From positions 1 to 52,100 of the forward strand of contig CANQSA010000017.1 of NCBI GenBank assembly GCA_947626415.1: a DNA stretch of 52,100 nt, written 5' to 3'. Shown here in pieces: positions 10,008 through 18,359 of the stretch. The first letter of the stretch is position 1. Each line of letters starts with the position of its first letter. This DNA is from an uncultured Lachnospiraceae bacterium. Lineage in GTDB: Bacteria > Bacillota > Clostridia > Lachnospirales > Lachnospiraceae. The position numbers were made by a program, and so were the translations under genes. Below the pieces are notes generated by a model. It saw only the letters and a list, made by a program, of their open reading frames with translations, did no database searches and was not told where the DNA came from.

Positions 10008-11180
10008 ATGGAAAAACAGGCAAAAGAAAAAGACGGGCGGAAGCGGTATCCGGTAAAGGTTGGCGCCGGCTTAATCGGCGGTCTGTGTCTTGTAGGGATC
10101 GGCGCCGTATGCGGGATCCTGATGGCCCGGTATCTGGAACAGACAGCAGCGGCAGACCGCAGTACAGGGGAAGAAATATTGGCGCTGGTCATGATATTGG
10201 CAGCGCTGTATGGGAGTATACTGCTTCATATTGTCTGCCATGAATTCGGACATTTTTTGTTCGGGCTGCTGACCGGATACCGGTTTTCTTCCTTTCGGAT
10301 CGGCAGTCTGATGTGGATCAAAGAGAACGGGAAACTGCGCTTTCGCAGACTGCATATTGCGGGAACCGGCGGACAATGCCTGATGACGCCGCCGGAAATG
10401 CAGGACGGAAAATTTCCGGTGGTCTTATATAATCTGGGCGGCTCCATCATGAATCTGCTGCTGGCGGTGATCAGTCTGATCCTGTGGTTTGGATTCCGTG
10501 CCGTTCCGATGGCGTCGCTTGTTTTTCTGATCATAGCTGTGGTCGGGGTTGTGTGCGCGCTTTTAAACGGCGTGCCGGTGCGGATGGGCGCTGTGGATAA
10601 CGACGGCTGCAATGCGGTTTCTCTCAATAAGAATCCGGAAGCGATGCGCGCATTCTGGCTGCAGATGAAGATCAATGAACTTCTGGCAAAAGGCGTCCGG
10701 GTAAAGGATATGCCGCCGGAATGGTTTGCCATGCCGTCGGAGGAAGGAATGAAAAATCCCCTGATCGCGGCAATCGGCGTGTTTTCCTGTAATCGGCTGA
10801 TGGAGGAGCGTCAGCTTACGGCGGCGCAGGAACAGATGGAGAAGCTGCTTGCCATTGACAGCGGCATCGTCGGGATCTATCGTAGTCTGATGGTTTGCGA
10901 CCTGATCTGCTGCGAACTGTTGGGAGAGAACCGACAGGAAAAGCTGGAAGGCTGGCTTACTGCGGAGCAGGAGAAATTTATGAGAGCTATGAAGAAATTT
11001 CCGAGTGTCCTGCGTACCCGATATATGATCGCACTTTTACTGGAGAAAGACGCTGGAAAGGCAGAGCAGGTGAAGGCGCAGTTTGAGAAAGCGGCGCGCC
11101 GGTATCCGTATCCCAGTGAGATCAAAGGGGAACGGAAGCTGATGCAGATGGCGGAAGCGATGGGACGCGAAAGGTGGTAA
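10008..11180 (+). CDS. site-2-protease-like M50 metalloprotease
   Basis: A 390-residue membrane protein with a zinc-protease motif HEFGH at residues 78-82 inside a hydrophobic helix. A DNDG segment further on is a candidate third zinc ligand, as in the M50 (site-2 protease) family. Helices precede and follow the motif. The C-terminal third is soluble and alpha-helical, perhaps a TPR-like region. M50 enzymes cut membrane-embedded substrates, such as anti-sigma factors or signal-peptide remnants; no substrate is evident here. It is the last gene of the polysaccharide run, 26 bases after the DUF6311-like gene, so it may process a component of that system. The start has only a weak purine stretch (GGAAGCGGGG) upstream. 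Confidence 0.75.
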   Translation: MEKQAKEKDGRKRYPVKVGAGLIGGLCLVGIGAVCGILMARYLEQTAAADRSTGEEILALVMILAALYGSILLHIVCHEFGHFLFGLLTGYRFSSFRIGSLMWIKENGKLRFRRLHIAGTGGQCLMTPPEMQDGKFPVVLYNLGGSIMNLLLAVISLILWFGFRAVPMASLVFLIIAVVGVVCALLNGVPVRMGAVDNDGCNAVSLNKNPEAMRAFWLQMKINELLAKGVRVKDMPPEWFAMPSEEGMKNPLIAAIGVFSCNRLMEERQLTAAQEQMEKLLAIDSGIVGIYRSLMVCDLICCELLGENRQEKLEGWLTAEQEKFMRAMKKFPSVLRTRYMIALLLEKDAGKAEQVKAQFEKAARRYPYPSEIKGERKLMQMAEAMGRERW

Positions 11181-11217
11181 TGTATGACGGCAGAACAGGG
11201 AGACATAAAAAAACCAG

Positions 11218-11249
11218 TTGACATTGTGCGGATTTTAAGCTAGTATGAT
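11218..11249 (+). promoter_or_regulatory. promoter of the tRNA-Leu gene
   Basis: A consensus -35 TTGACA (11218-11223) precedes TAGTATGAT. The -10 could be TAGTAT (17-base spacer) or TATGAT (11244-11249, 20-base spacer). The tRNA starts 20 bases after TATGAT. Confidence 0.6.
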
Positions 11250-11268
11250 AGACGTACTTCATATGTAC

Positions 11269-11355
11269 GCACCCGTATCCGAATTGGCATAGGAGAATGA
11301 CTAAGGATCATTTGCTGAATAAAAAGGCGTGTGGGTTCAAGTCCCACCGGGTGCA
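11269..11355 (+). tRNA. tRNA-Leu, anticodon AAG
   Basis: Read by hand as an 87-base class II tRNA. The acceptor stem is GCACCCG (11269-11275) with CGGGTGC (11348-11354) and discriminator A. The D-stem is TCC/GGA with GAATTGG in the D-loop. The anticodon stem is AATGA/TCATT around loop CTAAGGA, giving anticodon AAG at 11303-11305. A long variable arm follows, then T-stem GTGGG/CCCAC with loop TTCAAGT. The long variable arm, three-pair D-stem and A73 fit leucine. CCA is not encoded. The anticodon starts with A, unusual for bacterial tRNA-Leu, and would need deamination to inosine to read CUC as well as CUU. No protein gene lies between the M50 gene and the racemase gene; this 331-base gap holds only the tRNA, its promoter and its terminator. 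Confidence 0.9.
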
Positions 11356-11361
11356 TCGGAT

Positions 11362-11409
11362 CGTGCAAAGCAGGGCAGATCATGTCAGGCTTTGCACGCT
11401 TTTATTTTG
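11362..11409 (+). terminator. Rho-independent terminator after tRNA-Leu
   Basis: Perfect 10-base arms CGTGCAAAGC (11362-11371) and GCTTTGCACG (11389-11398), followed by a T-rich run, seven bases after the tRNA. Confidence 0.85.
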
Positions 11410-11511
11410 GCGCGGAATCCGAAAGCAATAATTGATTTATCCTGTGTTGTGTGATAAGATAACCTTGGATTATTGCCTTAAAAAGGAAATTTGGCCGATC
11501 TGGAGGAAATT

Positions 11512-12216
11512 GTGGAGAGAAAGATCTTGGGAATCCTGGGCGGAATGGGCCCGGAAGCCACGCAGGTATTTTATAAAAAGATCATAGACTGTACGCAGGT
11601 AGACAACGACAGGGAGCATTTGGATATTTTTATCTATAATCATGCCTCGATCCCGGATCGGACCGAATGTATTTTGTGCGGACGGGAAGAGGAACTCTGG
11701 AGCATTATTGAAGAGGATATTTTAAAGTTAAAGTCTCTGGGATGTGAATATCTGGCGATTCCGTGTAATACCTGCCATTATTTTTCCCGGAAACTGGATA
11801 TACTGACAGATGGAAAATTTATCAATATGATCGGGGAAACAGCCGCCTACATCCATAACAGAGGACTCAAAAAAGTAGGGATCATGGCGACAGACGGAAC
11901 GGTGCAGGGGGATCTGTACCGGAAAATGCTGGCGCAATACGGGATTGAGGCGGTATACCCGTCGCCCGAACGGCAGGCAGATGTCATGTCACTGATCTAC
12001 GATCAGATTAAACGCGGAGAAAAAGGGGACAAGCATCTGTTTATGCGGGTTGTGCAGGAGTTGAAGGATGCGGGCTGTCAGTCGGTCGTTCTGGCCTGTA
12101 CGGAACTGTCTGTATTCAATCTGAACTATAGCCTGAGCAGCCATTATTATGTAGACGCGCTGGATGTGCTGACAAGAGTCTGTATCGAAAAGTGCGGCGG
12201 AAAATATTGTGATTGA
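11512..12216 (+). CDS. aspartate/glutamate racemase family protein
   Basis: Amino-acid racemase of the Asp/Glu/hydantoin family, 234 residues from the GTG chosen here. The N-terminus ILGILGGMGPEAT is the family signature. The two catalytic cysteines sit in PCNTCHYF and in ACTEL, so both proton-transfer residues are present. D-aspartate or D-glutamate made by such enzymes can go into peptidoglycan or peptide bridges; the substrate is not readable here. I favour GTG 11512 because GGAGG lies 5 bases before it; an in-frame TTG at 11491 would add seven residues and has a weaker AAAAGG. The gene is followed after 12 bases by the exporter permease, so it may share its transcript. Confidence 0.85.
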   Translation: MERKILGILGGMGPEATQVFYKKIIDCTQVDNDREHLDIFIYNHASIPDRTECILCGREEELWSIIEEDILKLKSLGCEYLAIPCNTCHYFSRKLDILTDGKFINMIGETAAYIHNRGLKKVGIMATDGTVQGDLYRKMLAQYGIEAVYPSPERQADVMSLIYDQIKRGEKGDKHLFMRVVQELKDAGCQSVVLACTELSVFNLNYSLSSHYYVDALDVLTRVCIEKCGGKYCD

Positions 12217-12228
12217 GAAAGGACTAAT

Positions 12229-13005
12229 ATGAACCGATATGTAAGTGGTTTTTGCCAATACCGGCTGCTGCTGTGGGAATTGGTAAAAAAAGGAATCAAG
12301 TTAAAATACAGAAGATCTTATCTGGGGATCGTCTGGACGCTGCTGGAGCCGCTGCTGCAGACAGTTGTTCTGACGATCGTGTTTGGAACGCTGCTGGGAA
12401 CCAGGACAAAAACTTTTGCTGTGTATATTCTGGCGGGGCGGCTGTTGTACAGCTTTTTCTCCGGCGCGACAAAGGGCGCTATGCGTTCAATCCGGTCTAA
12501 CAGCGCGATGATCAAAAAGGTATATGTACCGAAATATCTGTATCCGCTGTCAGCGGTCTTATATAATTATGTGATTTTTCTGATCTCCCTGATCGTACTG
12601 GCAATCGTCAGTCTTGTATTTGGGGTATATCCGACCTGGAATCTTTTCCTGGCATTGATTCCGCTGGTATTGGTTCTGATCTTTGCCCTTGGGGTAGGCA
12701 TGATCCTCGGAACGATCTCTGTTTTTTTTCGGGATATGGAGTATCTGTGGGATGTGGCGCTGATGCTGATCATGTATACCTGCGCGATCTTTTATTATCC
12801 GGAGAAGATTATTAACAGCGGATACGGCTTTTTATTAAAATGGAATCCGCTGTACTGTCTGATCGCTAACTTCAGAGCCGCTGTTTTCGGGGATCCGTTT
12901 AACTGGACAATGATAGGCTATGCGGGGATCTGCAGTGCGGTTGTTGTTGTATTGGGATTCTATATGTTTTATAAAAATCAGGATAAATTTATTCTGCACA
13001 TTTGA
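12229..13005 (+). CDS. ABC-2 polysaccharide exporter permease (Wzm/TagG-like)
   Basis: A 258-residue integral membrane protein with six hydrophobic helices. It begins with a short cytoplasmic amphipathic stretch and contains KYRRSYLGIVWTLLEP, the conserved gate-helix motif of Wzm/TagG permeases. Such permeases pair with an ATPase and move completed undecaprenyl-linked polysaccharide or teichoic acid across the membrane. The ATPase gene follows at once, with the stop of this gene at 13003-13005 and the next start at 13026. A GT2 gene is third in the run. The cargo is plausibly the D-rhamnose-containing glycan implied by gmd and rmd. Confidence 0.9.
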   Translation: MNRYVSGFCQYRLLLWELVKKGIKLKYRRSYLGIVWTLLEPLLQTVVLTIVFGTLLGTRTKTFAVYILAGRLLYSFFSGATKGAMRSIRSNSAMIKKVYVPKYLYPLSAVLYNYVIFLISLIVLAIVSLVFGVYPTWNLFLALIPLVLVLIFALGVGMILGTISVFFRDMEYLWDVALMLIMYTCAIFYYPEKIINSGYGFLLKWNPLYCLIANFRAAVFGDPFNWTMIGYAGICSAVVVVLGFYMFYKNQDKFILHI

Positions 13006-13025
13006 GAATTGGAACGGAGATGCAT

Positions 13026-13769
13026 ATGAGTGAGAAAAAGCTTGCGCTGGAAGTAAATGATGTAAGCATTAAATTTAATCTGAGCAAAGAAAAGCTGGAC
13101 AGTCTGAAGGAATATGTGATCAAACTTCTGAAACGGCAGATCAAATATGATGAATTCTGGGCGCTTCAGAATGTATCGTTTACTTTGAATAAAGGGGACC
13201 GGCTGGGAATACTGGGACTGAACGGCGCAGGAAAAAGTACGCTGCTTAAAGTTATCGCAGGCGTATATAAACCGACGACCGGAATGGTAAAAAAGTATGG
13301 AAAGATCGCGCCTATGCTGGAACTGGGCGCAGGGTTCGACCCGCAGTATACAGGTCGGGAGAATATCTTTTTATACGGAGCGGTATTGGGATTTTCTAAA
13401 GAATTTTTGAAGTCTAAATATGATGAGATCGTGGCGTTTTCGGAACTGGAAAAGTTTATTGATGTGCCGCTTAAAAATTATTCTTCCGGTATGCGCGCCA
13501 GACTGGGATTCGCGATTGCCACGATCGTGGAGCCGGAGATCCTGATCCTGGATGAAGTCTTATCTGTAGGAGACGCAAAGTTTAAGAAAAAGAGTGAAGC
13601 GCGGATCATGAGTATGTTTGATAAGGGAGTAACGGTTCTGTTTGTATCGCATTCTTTGGAACAGGTAAAGCGGTTATGCAATAAGGCCATTATTTTAGAG
13701 CATGGGAAACTGGTCGCTTCCGGAGAAGTGGAAGAGGTTGCCAAAATATATGAACAAATGACAAAATAG
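13026..13769 (+). CDS. polysaccharide/teichoic acid ABC exporter ATPase (Wzt/TagH-like)
   Basis: ATPase of 247 residues that powers the permease encoded just upstream. Walker A is GLNGAGKS (residues 64-71), the signature is YSSGM, and Walker B is ILILDE. An N-terminal extension before the core (NLSKEKLDSLKEYVIKLLK) is typical of Wzt/TagH. The protein ends shortly after the nucleotide-binding domain and so lacks the C-terminal carbohydrate-binding domain that long Wzt proteins use to recognise a capped chain. This suggests export that does not depend on terminal-sugar recognition. ATG 13026 is chosen because GGAG stands 6 bases upstream; an ATG at 13020 is too near that site and a TTG at 13002 is unlikely. 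Confidence 0.9.
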   Translation: MSEKKLALEVNDVSIKFNLSKEKLDSLKEYVIKLLKRQIKYDEFWALQNVSFTLNKGDRLGILGLNGAGKSTLLKVIAGVYKPTTGMVKKYGKIAPMLELGAGFDPQYTGRENIFLYGAVLGFSKEFLKSKYDEIVAFSELEKFIDVPLKNYSSGMRARLGFAIATIVEPEILILDEVLSVGDAKFKKKSEARIMSMFDKGVTVLFVSHSLEQVKRLCNKAIILEHGKLVASGEVEEVAKIYEQMTK

Positions 13770-13787
13770 CGGAATTTGGAGGTGCGG

Positions 13788-14915
13788 ATGGGCAAACCGT
13801 TTTTCAGTATTATCATTCCGGTTTATAATGCGCAGAATTACATTAGAAAAGCGATAGAGAGTGTGCGGAACCAGACCTTTGGAGAATGGGAGCTTCTGCT
13901 TGTTTCCGACTGCCCGGAAGACGCCAGTAATCTGATCTGCATGGAGTACAGCAGCCGGGACGAGCGGATCCGGCTGATCAAGCTGGATGAAAACAGAGGC
14001 GCCGGATACGCCCGTAATATGGGGATCGCGGCGGCAGAGGGAACCTATATCACCTTTATGGACGCGGATGATTATGTGGCGGATACCATGCTTGAAGTCG
14101 TATACCGGGTGCTTCGGGGTCATCCGGCAAAGCTGACGGTGCTGGGAATCCTGAAGGAATATTTTGACCAGGAAGGGAAACTTTCGGTAACGGAACGCTT
14201 TCTGCCCGTGAAAAAAGGGGAGCCGGAGGCGCTGACCTTTGATGAAGGCAGCCATGGAGAAAGTCTGACGGTATTGTTCCTCAGAGGACAAAAAGAGGTG
14301 CGCGACCGGATCATCAGTCTGGAACAAAATACATTGTACGGATATGTATGCAATAAATTTTATGAAGCCGCTTATTTAAAACATCTGAAGCTGGAAATGG
14401 CGGATATGCCGTTATTGGAAGACGCCAGGTTTAATATCCAGTATGTGACAGACATTGATTCCATGAACCTGGTAAATATCGCGCCGTACCATTACTGCAA
14501 ACGGAACAGCGGGCGGCTGAAAGAGAAAAATCTGGTAAATTATTATGAAATTCACCGGGCGCATATTGATATGCTGTTCAGCCAGCAGATCGGCTGGGAT
14601 CATGCAGACGGCAAAACCAGAAAGATCCTGGGCGGCATCTTTGCGAAATATATTTTTGCAGCGATGGAACGGAACTGCGGCCGGGAAAGCGGAATGGACC
14701 ATGCGCAGAGAAAGCAGTGGATGAAAGCTGTTTTTTCCGATTATCTGTTTACGGAGCTTATCCCGTTTGGCCGCGGAAACGGAATGCGGGACAGTCTGAT
14801 GCTGTTTATACTGAAAACAAAATCGGTCGCGCTGAATCTGGCAGCCGGCAGAGTACGGTATTTGTTCCGGAAAAAGCTGCCGGGACTCTTTATAAAGGAA
14901 AAACCAAAAAACTGA
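13788..14915 (+). CDS. GT2-family glycosyltransferase
   Basis: Family 2 glycosyltransferase of 375 residues with the GT-A fold. The N-terminus SIIIPVYNAQNYI is the nucleotide-sugar binding start, and DADD (residues 92-95) is the metal-binding DXD motif. The C-terminal 150 residues show no membrane helix, so it should act on the cytoplasmic face. It is the last gene of the exporter run and probably adds a sugar to the exported glycan, donor unknown. The ATG at 13788 follows GGAGGT by four bases; an in-frame TTG at 13776 lies inside that ribosome site and is not credible. It converges on a TSCPD gene, with a shared hairpin across both stop codons. Confidence 0.88.
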   Translation: MGKPFFSIIIPVYNAQNYIRKAIESVRNQTFGEWELLLVSDCPEDASNLICMEYSSRDERIRLIKLDENRGAGYARNMGIAAAEGTYITFMDADDYVADTMLEVVYRVLRGHPAKLTVLGILKEYFDQEGKLSVTERFLPVKKGEPEALTFDEGSHGESLTVLFLRGQKEVRDRIISLEQNTLYGYVCNKFYEAAYLKHLKLEMADMPLLEDARFNIQYVTDIDSMNLVNIAPYHYCKRNSGRLKEKNLVNYYEIHRAHIDMLFSQQIGWDHADGKTRKILGGIFAKYIFAAMERNCGRESGMDHAQRKQWMKAVFSDYLFTELIPFGRGNGMRDSLMLFILKTKSVALNLAAGRVRYLFRKKLPGLFIKEKPKN

Positions 14916-14935
14916 CACAGGCTGTTACGCCTGTG
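14904..14935 (-). terminator. terminator between convergent GT2 and TSCPD genes
   Basis: Arms CACAGGC (14916-14922) and GCCTGTG (14929-14935) around a six-base loop that contains the TSCPD stop. On the minus strand the hairpin is followed by a run of six T, so it works best for the TSCPD transcript. Confidence 0.65.
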
Positions 14936-15176
14936 CCAGATATGCTTCCAGTGCCCGGGCAAGCTGATCGGGGCAGGAAGTACCTTTGCCTCCGCAGTCA
15001 ATTCCCTTCAAACGGCTGATGGCTTCGTGGATATTCATTCCCTTTGCCAGCGCGGCAACTCCCTGTGTATTGCCGTTGCAGCCTCCGACAAACTGAATTT
15101 CTTTAATTGTGTCGCCTTCTACATCCAATCGGATCGATCGGGAACAAACACCCCTTGGGGTATACTGATAAGTCAT
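14925..15176 (-). CDS. TSCPD domain-containing small protein (TIGR03905-like)
   Basis: An 83-residue protein matching the stand-alone TSCPD proteins of Clostridia. Four cysteines are regularly placed (C11, C33, C61, C68), the last in TSCPDQLA, which names the domain, and GGCNGNTQG is conserved. The domain also occurs at the end of some ribonucleotide reductases, where it probably binds metal. No function is established for the small stand-alone form. Ribosome site AAAGGAG lies properly before the ATG on the minus strand. It is transcribed divergently from the MTA/SAH nucleosidase gene. Confidence 0.85.
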   Translation of the reverse strand: MTYQYTPRGVCSRSIRLDVEGDTIKEIQFVGGCNGNTQGVAALAKGMNIHEAISRLKGIDCGGKGTSCPDQLARALEAYLAQA

Positions 15177-15225
15177 AATGAACTCCTTTCTGTGAGAGGT
15201 CTGAAATATTTCATAGCTTGTTCGT

Positions 15226-15254
15226 AGTATAAAATAAAAGAAAAGAAATGTAAA
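15226..15254 (-). promoter_or_regulatory. promoter of the TSCPD gene
   Basis: On the minus strand TTTACA (plus 15249-15254) and TATACT (plus 15226-15231) are separated by exactly 17 bases, each matching consensus at five of six positions. It lies inside the leader of the divergent nucleosidase gene. Confidence 0.6.
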
Positions 15255-15266
15255 GGAGAATCGTCA

Positions 15267-15962
15267 ATGTTAGGATTCATTGGTGCAATGGAAATAGAAG
15301 TAGAGCTGTTAAAGGCGCAGATGGAACAGATCACCATCGTAAAAAAAGCCGGAATGGAATTTTATCAGGGGATTTTGTGCGGACAGCCTGCAGTAGTGGT
15401 AAGGAGCGGAATCGGAAAAGTGAATGCGGCATTGTGTACGCAGATTCTGGCGGACGCCTTTTCGGTGGACGCAATCATCAATACCGGGATCGCGGGTTCG
15501 CTGCAGGCCGAGATCAATATCGGCGATATCGTATTGTCTACGGAGGCGCTGCAGCATGATATGGATGCCACTGGGTTTGGATATCCGATCAGCGTGATCC
15601 CACAGATGCCGCAGTCTGTTTTTGAAGCAGATGAGAAATTGCGTGAACTGGCTAAGAATTGTTGTGAAGCAGTGAATCCTGAAATTCAGGTCTTTGAAGG
15701 AAGAGTGGTGTCCGGCGACCAGTTTATTTCGGATCGGGCCAAAAAACGGTGGCTCGCGGATCAATTTAAAGGATACTGCACGGAGATGGAAGGCGCGGCA
15801 ATCGCGCAGGGGGCATGGCTAAACGGAATCCCGTTCCTGATTGTCCGCGCTATTTCGGATAAAGCAGACGACAGCGCCGCTATGGACTATCAGGAATTTG
15901 AAAAGCAGGCGATCCGGCATTTGGTGCGTCTGGTGGAAGAAATCTGCAGAAATTACCGCTGA
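15267..15962 (+). CDS. mtnN: 5'-methylthioadenosine/S-adenosylhomocysteine nucleosidase
   Basis: Cleaves the glycosidic bond of methylthioadenosine and S-adenosylhomocysteine, relieving product inhibition and feeding methionine salvage and the activated methyl cycle. The 231-residue length is standard. E11 in GAMEIEV corresponds to the catalytic glutamate near the N-terminus. The nucleoside-binding segment is EMEGAA (173-178), and D198 in RAISDKAD is the catalytic aspartate. GIGKVNAA binds the ribose/phosphate pocket. The start follows AAAGGAG at normal spacing. It is monocistronic or the first of a short run, since a promoter-like extended -10 element stands before the next gene. Confidence 0.93.
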   Translation: MLGFIGAMEIEVELLKAQMEQITIVKKAGMEFYQGILCGQPAVVVRSGIGKVNAALCTQILADAFSVDAIINTGIAGSLQAEINIGDIVLSTEALQHDMDATGFGYPISVIPQMPQSVFEADEKLRELAKNCCEAVNPEIQVFEGRVVSGDQFISDRAKKRWLADQFKGYCTEMEGAAIAQGAWLNGIPFLIVRAISDKADDSAAMDYQEFEKQAIRHLVRLVEEICRNYR

Positions 15963-16000
15963 AATTGAGTCGGATTGTCAAAAACAGTTGAAACTTGCGG

Positions 16001-16039
16001 TGAAATCTGTCTCGGATTCTCTGAAATCTGTGCTATGAT
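16001..16039 (+). promoter_or_regulatory. extended -10 promoter with 21-base-spaced direct repeat
   Basis: TGCTATGAT (16031-16039) is an extended -10 box. TGAAATCTGT occurs at 16001-16010 and again at 16022-16031, one repeat every 21 bases, which places both on the same face of the helix. No clear -35 box is present, so activator dependence is possible. The unknown membrane protein gene follows. Confidence 0.4.
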
Positions 16040-16096
16040 GATAGAAACGCTGATGGCAGAGTACAAAGCGAATCTATGAAAAAGGAAGGGATTTCT

Positions 16097-16801
16097 ATGT
16101 TGGCAGGTTTCAGTGAATGGATTAGTCAGACGTGGGCAACGGAGATTGCGGTATTGACGTTATTTACAGCCGCAGCCGCAATTCGCTGCGGACTGGGATT
16201 TTATTACGGAAGGAAATCCACGCAGGCCGTGGATATCGGGAATACGAAGGACAAGCTCTTAAAACAGATCGCGTTAAAATATGAAGGTACATACCGGCTG
16301 AACGGAGGCGTCGCGAATACAGCCGCTATGATTGAAAAGTTCTTGTACCGGGACCGCAGGCTAGGGCTGAGTCTGATGACCTGGCAGCATATTACGACAA
16401 TCTGCAAGCTGTCGATCACGGCGTTGTGTGCGCTGCGCTGTATCCTGCAGTACGAGGCGGGAGAACAATGGGAGGGTATGATCCTGACGGCAGCTTTCGG
16501 CACATATGTGCTTTTAATGCTGGAATTGTTGGAACGGCTTGTCGATGTGGACGGCAGGCGGGAGCAGATGATCTGTATGGCGGAAGATTATCTGGATAAC
16601 GTATTGGCGGAAAAATTGGTGATTTCGGAGATCAGCAGCCGGCGGGACGCTATGGAGCAGGCACGGGCCCAGCAAAAAAAAGAGCAGTACGACAATATTT
16701 TCGCGCAAAACACCGGGAAGACCGGAGCGGGAAAGACCGGAAGAAAAATCAGCATGCAGGAAGCGGATGTGATCACGGACGTACTGGAGGAATACCTGTA
16801 G
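16097..16801 (+). CDS. unknown membrane protein
   Basis: I do not recognise this 234-residue protein. A first hydrophobic segment lies near residues 15-34 and a second hydrophobic pair near 105-150. The rest is a charged, probably helical cytoplasmic part with the lysine/glycine-rich stretch TGKTGAGKTGRK near the C-terminus. The ATG at 16097 follows AAGGAAGG by seven bases. An in-frame ATG at 16076 would add seven residues but lacks a ribosome site. It lies between mtnN and pgi, both housekeeping, and has its own extended -10 promoter. No function is proposed. Confidence 0.6.
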   Translation: MLAGFSEWISQTWATEIAVLTLFTAAAAIRCGLGFYYGRKSTQAVDIGNTKDKLLKQIALKYEGTYRLNGGVANTAAMIEKFLYRDRRLGLSLMTWQHITTICKLSITALCALRCILQYEAGEQWEGMILTAAFGTYVLLMLELLERLVDVDGRREQMICMAEDYLDNVLAEKLVISEISSRRDAMEQARAQQKKEQYDNIFAQNTGKTGAGKTGRKISMQEADVITDVLEEYL

Positions 16802-16808
16802 AAAATGC

Positions 16809-16837
16809 TTGCGTTACAGAATTGAAAAGACTATAAT
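16809..16837 (+). promoter_or_regulatory. promoter of pgi
   Basis: TTGCGT (16809-16814) and a perfect TATAAT (16832-16837) with a 17-base spacer, 32 bases before the pgi start. Confidence 0.7.
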
Positions 16838-16869
16838 GGATAAAAAGAACAAAAAAGGAGATTTTTGTT

Positions 16870-18216
16870 ATGGCAAAGGTAACATTTGATTATTCAAAGG
16901 CAGCCGGTTTTATCAGTGAACATGAAGTATCCTATATGAGTGAGCTGGTAGCGGCAGCAAAGGACAAGCTGGTAAGCAAGACAGGCGCAGGCAATGATTT
17001 CCTGGGTTGGATCGATCTGCCGGTGGATTATGACAAGGAAGAATTCGCGCGGATTCAGGCAGCGGCTAAGAAGATTCAGAGTGATTCGGATGTGCTGCTG
17101 GTAATCGGGATCGGCGGTTCTTATCTGGGGGCAAGAGCAGCTATTGATTTCTGCGGTCACAGCTTTTATAATAATCTGACCAAAGAACAGCGGAAAGCAC
17201 CGGAGATTTACTATTGCGGCAACAGCATCAGCGGCACATATCTGCGTCACCTGATGGATGTGGTAGAGGGCAAGGATTTTTCCATCAATATTATCTCCAA
17301 GTCCGGTACGACCACGGAACCTGCCATTGCGTTCCGCGTATTTAAGAAACTGCTGGAGAAGAAGTACGGCAAGGCAGAGGCGGCAAAGAGAATCTATGCG
17401 ACCACCGATAAGGCAAAGGGAGCCCTGAAGAATCTGGCTACCGAGGAGGGCTATGAGACCTTTGTGGTACCGGATGACGTAGGCGGCCGCTTCTCGGTAT
17501 TGACTGCTGTCGGCTTACTGCCTATTGCAGCCAGCGGCGCGGATATTGCGGCATTGATGGCAGGCGCAGCCAGCGGACGGGAGAAGGCCCTGAACGCGCC
17601 GTTTGCGGAAAATGATGCGCTGCAGTATGCGGCAATCCGCAATATTTTACTGAGAAAAGGAAAGAGCGTGGAGATCCTGGCAAATTACGAGCCCAGCCTG
17701 CATTATGTATCTGAGTGGTGGAAGCAGTTATACGGCGAGAGCGAAGGCAAGGACGGCAAGGGTCTGTTCCCGGCATCCGTAGACCTGACGACGGATCTGC
17801 ACTCTATGGGTCAGTTCATTCAGGACGGCGCCAGAATTATGTTTGAGACGATCCTGAATATCGAGACGCCGAAGGCAACCGTAGAGATTGAGGAAGAACC
17901 GGTAGATCTGGACGGCCTCAATTATCTGACCGGCAAAAACATGGACTTCATCAACAAGAGCGCCATGAACGGAACTCTGTTGGCGCATACGGACGGCAAT
18001 GTACCCAATCTGGTGGTCAATGTGCCGGAGCAGAATGAATTCTATCTGGGCGAGCTGTTCTATTTCTATGAATTTGCATGCGGGATCAGCGGCTATCTGT
18101 TAGGCGTGAATCCGTTTAACCAGCCGGGCGTTGAGAGCTACAAGAAGAATATGTTTGCGCTGCTTGGCAAACCCGGATATGAGAAAGAACGCGAAGCGTT
18201 GTTGAAGAGATTATAA
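16870..18216 (+). CDS. pgi: glucose-6-phosphate isomerase
   Basis: Interconverts glucose 6-phosphate and fructose 6-phosphate in glycolysis. Fructose 6-phosphate is also the substrate that phosphomannose isomerase turns into mannose 6-phosphate, the source of GDP-mannose. The 448-residue length is that of the short Firmicutes form. The sugar-phosphate loop [11 protein letters not shown] lies at residues 80-90 and the signature SKSGTTTE at 143-150. The second signature region (QLYGESEGK) and the C-terminal active-site lysine segment (QPGVESYKK) are intact. AAAAGGAG precedes the ATG, its own promoter is recognisable, and a strong terminator follows. Confidence 0.96.
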   Translation: MAKVTFDYSKAAGFISEHEVSYMSELVAAAKDKLVSKTGAGNDFLGWIDLPVDYDKEEFARIQAAAKKIQSDSDVLLVIGIGGSYLGARAAIDFCGHSFYNNLTKEQRKAPEIYYCGNSISGTYLRHLMDVVEGKDFSINIISKSGTTTEPAIAFRVFKKLLEKKYGKAEAAKRIYATTDKAKGALKNLATEEGYETFVVPDDVGGRFSVLTAVGLLPIAASGADIAALMAGAASGREKALNAPFAENDALQYAAIRNILLRKGKSVEILANYEPSLHYVSEWWKQLYGESEGKDGKGLFPASVDLTTDLHSMGQFIQDGARIMFETILNIETPKATVEIEEEPVDLDGLNYLTGKNMDFINKSAMNGTLLAHTDGNVPNLVVNVPEQNEFYLGELFYFYEFACGISGYLLGVNPFNQPGVESYKKNMFALLGKPGYEKEREALLKRL

Positions 18217-18242
18217 GATTATTGCGTATTATTAAAGTTATT

Positions 18243-18280
18243 AAAAAAGCTCGAATCCAAGGCGGATTCGAGCTTTTTTT
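18243..18280 (+). terminator. strong terminator after pgi
   Basis: A perfect 16-base inverted repeat (18243-18258 and 18264-18279) with a five-base loop and flanking A and T runs. It could also act on the minus strand. Confidence 0.92.
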
Positions 18281-18301
18281 ATGAGTCATAGTTTTGACAT
18301 A

Positions 18302-18330
18302 TTGATAACGGGGCAAAGAAACAGTATAAT
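18302..18330 (+). promoter_or_regulatory. promoter of the rhuM gene
   Basis: TTGATA (18302-18307) and TATAAT (18325-18330) with a 17-base spacer, 30 bases before the start. An upstream TTGACA is too far from the -10 box to pair with it. Confidence 0.7.
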
Positions 18331-18359
18331 AGATAATATTGATAGGATGGTGATATACA

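Noticed and set aside
18294-18330. TTGACA as the -35 box of rhuM
   Set aside because: It would give a 25-base spacer; TTGATA at 18302 gives 17.
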